From positions 12,596,833-12,660,832 of the forward strand of contig CM034591.1 in NCBI GenBank assembly GCA_020091685.1: DNA of 64,000 nt. The letters are read 5' to 3'. Of the stretch, positions 38,701 through 44,700 are shown piece after piece. Source of the DNA: Lutjanus erythropterus (Eukaryota > Chordata > Actinopteri > Lutjaniformes > Lutjanidae). Every line of letters starts with the position of its first letter. Position 1 is the stretch's first letter. The notes beneath the pieces were generated by a model. It ran no database searches. It was not told where the DNA came from and saw only the letters and a list, made by a program, of their open reading frames with translations. The translations under genes were made by a program, and so were the position numbers.

Positions 38701-41700
38701 TAATATTTATTTTTCTAGGCAGCTAAAATACGTTTTGCTACTGACCCTGTCCCCAGCAGTACACTGCTTAGCTTCCGTGCTGGTGCTCTGCTTCTCAAAA
38801 CCAGGGCCGTGTCAACCGCCATCTGCTGTAGGTAATAAACAGGTTATCAAAAAGTACCTATTACAACCCCATTTCAAGTAATCCAGACTAGAGCTGCAAC
38901 AATTTGTCAATTAATCGATAAGTTGAAAGAAAATTACTTGCCAACTATTTTGATAATATTTTTCAAGCAAAAATTGCAAACATTTGCTGCTTCCAGCTTC
39001 TTAAATGTGAGGATTTTCTGCTTTTCTTCTGTTAGTAATGAGGAGTCTTTTGGTTTTGGATTACTGGTTGGATAAAAGAAGCAATCTGAAGATGTTGCTT
39101 GGGGCTCTGGGAAATTATGATCATTATTTTTCACGTATTTTTTGACATTTTTTAGACTAAACGATCAACTTATCGAGAAAATAATCAGCAGATCAATCAA
39201 TAATGAAAATAATCGTTAGTTGCAGCCCTAACCTGAACTATCCTTTTAAGGAAACAATCAAAGCTATTTCATAAATAAACAAATACTTAAAATCTGTTTT
39301 ATGTTAATAGAATAAAAAAAAACCCCACAATCAATCTATCGTAAAACAGATAAAGAAAATCCTTGGTAAATTCTAAATTAAACTCTGCACTACAATGACA
39401 AATCTTAGAACATAACACAGACAAAAATGTTTATTTAACTGACGTCAGAATTAGTCTGCAGTGTTCCCAAAAATGTGAGCATGCTGTGCTGAAATCTGTT
39501 GCCGATGAGGACCAATGCCCTATGGGCTTGTTCTGAAGGAGTGTAGCATTAACCCTTCTCTCCTCCAGGTCAACAGCTCACCAAACACTCGTATCCTACA
39601 GGACTAACACGTGCACACACACTCTGGAGCCTCTCAGATGCTTGCCAAGGCAATGCAATAATTGATGTTTCAGTTAAGCAAACCATCTGTTAAACTGTGA
39701 GAAAGAGAGAGTGTGTGTGTGTGTGTGTGTGTGTGGTTTGAAGCTTCGGAAAGGAGGGAACCTAAACAAAATACAGACACTGTTGGACACTTTAGAAGAT
39801 GTTTGTCTTTATGTAGTCCACACATACATGTGTTCATTGTGTTTCATTTACAATCCAGTATGAACTACCAAGTCATCACAGCGATATGTAAATTTGCTCT
39901 CTCATTGTAAGGGAGGAAGGGAGGGAGGACGATGGGACCGGCTTGGATGGGAATGGATCAGAATGGCTACCCATGTGGCACAGCTGTTATTAAAAGGCCT
40001 ATTTATCACTGTCAGGTCCCTCCTCGCTCCTAGCCCTCTGCTTTCGCCCTCCAGCGTTCTCACTAGGCCACATCTGAACAATGGGCCTAATACCAAAAAA
40101 CATGTTGTGTGTGTTGAGGGTGTGCGCGTGTGTGTGTGTGTGTGTGGGGGGGGGGGGTCGGGCTTCACATACCTTTAATTTTCCGCTCAGCTAGCTTATT
40201 GATTAAGGCTGCAATTACCACCTAATCTGTAGTAGGTGTGTTATTAAAAGACATTCTCCATTGTTGGCCAATAACTAAACAGTGTCCGATCTCAAATACC
40301 ATCGCTCAGCCTTAAGGGACAAGTGGGAGAGCGGAGAGCAGAGAGTGGGTCTCATCATCATTAGCAGACTGAGGGGAAATGGGAGTAAGAATGGTGGAAT
40401 TAGAGCTACTACCTCCAGGGGGAGCTGAGCGAGGAACGGATGAGGTCACATGTTTTTTTTAGCACCTGACACAGGCCAGTCTTTAACTTTGAACAGGGGC
40501 GTCTGTCTTTCAAGGTGTCGAACAATGATTAGAGATGCCTGCAAGACTAGTGGGTCTCACAGGAGCATGTAGCAATCAATGTTCTCAGTGATGGGGGATA
40601 CTTTTCACAATAAATGCCCTCTGCAGACTGATGTTAATTAAGTGCTGAATTTGAGCATTAATTTTGTTCAGCAACAAGGAGCATGAGTTTTTCACCGGGC
40701 CACGTTAAAGCAGAGATCTTGACTAAGGAAAAAACACTGTAGTGAAAGCATATTTAAAAGTCTGGTTATGAATTTATTATTGCAAACATTCACAAACACG
40801 AGAAACACGTGCAGACACGAGTCAACCATGAGAGACTCTAATGAATTATCCCACCTTTCACCTAACATGCTGGTTTTCCTTAATTCCTATTAATTTCACA
40901 TAATGGCTGTCTGCTCACCTGGAATTAACAACACTGAGGCAAAAATCCACCGGGGTCTCTACGGAGGCCAAATGGCAACCACAGCAAACAACCACAACAA
41001 GAAAAAAAATCATCTGAATACAAATGCAAATGACTGCTGAAATGCATAACCCTTGCATAAGACATTTAAAGTACTCGGCTAGTGTAAATTATATTTTAGT
41101 GAGCCCGGTATTTTCCAGGTGATCAGCAGCTTTTTGTGCACTTGGCTGTCCCACGAGGAGTAAAAAACCATTATCAGGCGCCTGGATTTGTTTGCCAAAA
41201 ATTCATTGTACAATTGGCTTTCATAAAATTTGTGGACGAAGCAGTGCAGTGGTGTGGATATTAACTATTTGTGCTGGGTAGTGTGAGGTGCAGGTCAGGG
41301 TCGTAAATTAATATGCTTTCCCTAGGCATGTCACCTGAATAAAATGTTGGGACAATAAGCTGCCATTATACATAACAAAACGAAATAATGCTCTATGGTT
41401 ATTGAAGCCCATTCTGCCAAATAAATGAACATACATGGGTTTTGGTTATGATTAATGTGACAAAGATCAAGTTCATTGAACATAAAATATTTGACAAAAT
41501 CAGGCTAACTGATGTTTCATAAAAAGAATAGGTACCAGGTACACTGATGTCTCTAGTTGTTAGTCATTCTGCAGTTGCTTCTCTGTGGGTTTTATTTTCA
41601 TATTGTTAAAGAACAGTGTGGCCTTTCAATTTGAGAGCATGACTTACAAATTTCATGTTCAGATTTTGTTAAGTTTTCACTCAAATCCCAACCCCTCACA

Positions 41701-44700
41701 CTCCAAAAGCCCCTGCTCGCACTTAGACTCGCTCTGCTTGTTTTGTTGCTTCTTTACTGCAAGTGATGCCAACAAGTGATTAGATTGTTTTAGTTTTTCC
41801 CAATGTAGATGACGTCCTAATCTACTCCATGCATCAGCAAACAGGCTAAGCAACATGTCGCTTGTTTAAAAAAAAAAAAGAAAAAAAAAAGATTGCTCTG
41901 GCTCTATTTTAGCTAAGTTAGCTAAGACACTTACTTCATCTCTAACCTTTTTTATCTGGTCAAAATTGACGTGTCTGTTTCCCCTAATCAAAGCAGTTAA
42001 TAGCAGTTAATAGGGAATGCGGGAAAGTAATTAACAAGGTTGAGAAGTGGCACCGTTTAAATGATCCACAGCGAGGTTTGAAAGATAAACTGATGTAAGT
42101 TACAGGTAAGTAAACTGTCCCCTGATTATAGAGAAACGAGGCTGACTTAAGAAAATTACAATAGCAATGAATAAATAACTTGAGACACTGAATTTACTCA
42201 TTTGCAGAGGGAAAAATCTCAAGCTCAAAATATGTAAGTACACTGCAACCATTGCTGATATTTGGTTGATCACTTATCAATTTAGTATCACAATAGAAGT
42301 ACATTAAATTATGCATTCATACATTTCCTGAAAGAATTGATCATAATCTACTGGAGCAGCATAACTTTGCTTCCAAATGAGGTTGTTAAAGTAATATTAA
42401 GACGCAATTTTAGCAGACACTTTCAAAATAATGGTAGTAATACCAAAACACACCAGACAAGATATTTCTGAAACCTTATTGGTACATCAATACTGCCATT
42501 TTCTCTGAATTAACTCCCATTCAAACAGGACACACAGCACCACAAGACAGAATCACAAAATAACCTCTAAACAAGTCAGCTGGATTTGTGAATAATAAAG
42601 CTGGCTGAGGTCAATACTTTTTCCATCCTTGTCTCATAACGCTTATTGGCACAACAGCTGTCTCTTTTTGCTTAATCACCCTGCTACCCTATGCTACTTA
42701 ATGATTAAAAGGCAACCACAAGTGAATGCATGATAAAAATGGACAAAAAACAAGGAGTGTAAATTGTGCCTGTGGCTCTAGCAGCATCATTGTGAGCTGA
42801 TGGGGGGTAAAAGACATCCACAGATGAAAGTAGATTTTGAACAATTCTGCAGCCCAGGGGGCCCGCTCTTTAATGAGGCAAAACTTTAAGTACTGAATAA
42901 TAAATAATAAAAATTGACAGTTCATTTAGCTTTCAGTGTACCTCGTAGAGAAACCCATTACACGCCATTACTCTTACTGTCCGTGGCATGAACAGTAAGT
43001 ATGGTGGAATATGAAAATGTACTGCACTAGGTGGGGGAGCTGAATGGGTAGTGGAAACGTGTGTGTGTATGTGTGCGGCTGAAAACTACCAATAAACAGG
43101 TTTTCACTTCAGGTTAAATACAACTGGATGAGGCTGTATGGTTTCAAAATTCTTAACAGGTTGGTGAGCTGCACACAAATATAATGTCAGTGCAGGTAGA
43201 GGCAAGAAGTCTGTAATTCCTATCTTATTATCAACATATACTTCTTTCTTTTTAGACCAGACCAGTGGTGCCTCCTCATCACATTATAGTGAGTGTTTTT
43301 AATTGTTCAAATTCTACAGTATTACAGATCTGACAGCCCAGAGGTGGCCATTTTAAACCCCACTATCCTCTTAAACACCCATGTGCTTGGCTTACATTAC
43401 TGTCCTTCAGAAGCTGCAGCAGGCCAATGAAAGACAGCAGATAAGACATCCATTGACACCAACTATGTCATGTCAACTTGTCAGGACAGGGCTAGTTAAT
43501 GCTCCAAAGTTGGGCTAAATTTTGTCAAAGATTCCATGATATATAAATGAAAATGTTTTTTATGAGTACCCAAGAATCTCCACTTTACTGATATGCCCCC
43601 TTGCATAATCCCATGCTGTTCTGGGCAACGACCATGCAGTTTTGCAAGTGGTATCAATTTGTCATTTTCACACATTCTAAAAATGTTGTATTTGAAAACA
43701 TACTGGGGTCTCTAAAGTATTGGAATTGTATGAATTTAGTTTGACTGAAAAGCTGACTCTTGTGGAAATGAGCCTCTTCCAGAACAGAAGTTCTCACCGT
43801 CCAAGCCGCAGAAAAATGCAATTCAAAACCCAAAAACTGCTGCAGCAACTAATGAGACATCATTGGGTTTGTGACATGATGAAAAAATTCACAAATTTAT
43901 TTAGTCATTTATATACTCACATATGACAACATGGCTTTAAGTTCTTCATCACTTCTTACAGTGATCCTGTCTCCCACTTCATCTTCATCTAAAAAAAAAC
44001 AACATAAAAGCATCTTAAAATTTGGATTGTAAAACTTTTTAATAAAATAATACAACATAAACAGCTACCAACACCTTAGGTAACACTGGAAGAATAAAAC
44101 ATCTTTGACATAAAACATTGATTAAGGGTTAAGAGATATAATTAATCTACTGTACTTATACTACACTACAGCAAATGTACACAATTACAGCAAACTGTAA
44201 CACAAAATATTAAACTGCTATGCTATGGTATCATATCAACTACTACATACATGCTAATACTTTAAAGGTAAGCTGTCATCAAAACATTTAATGCAACTTC
44301 CAAATCATGAAAACTGCCAGTAGCAAAGCAAGTCACTCTTTTCTGCCTAATGAACATACGTTATACTGTTAACTGTTAACTTATTAGTTACTTACTAACT
44401 TATTACTTGTTACTGTTAACTGTTAACATACTGTACATATCATATTCAGTAACAAAATGTCAACAAAATGTTTTTGTCAGCATTTCATGAATAATAATTC
44501 TCTTTTATTTACTTCTTTATATACTAATTAGTGATACTGACCATAACTATCACTACTAGCTATTTAACAGTGAGGCTGGTTTAAAACTATTCTACCTGAA
44601 AATTGCACAGATAAATAAAGTTACATATTTTCAGTGATAAAGAGCAAAGTAGCTAAATGAATCTTGTTTATTAGAACATACAACAATCTGAAAAATAGCA

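Larger units (their letters stand above)
38390..43920 (-). other. intron between exons 4 and 3
   Basis: The first 860 bases are transposon sequence (38475-39249). GT-rich tracts lie at 39711-39735 and 40117-40157. From about 40160 to 41250 the sequence is repeat-poor and looks constrained. The rest, to 43920, shows nothing recognisable. Confidence 0.6.
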
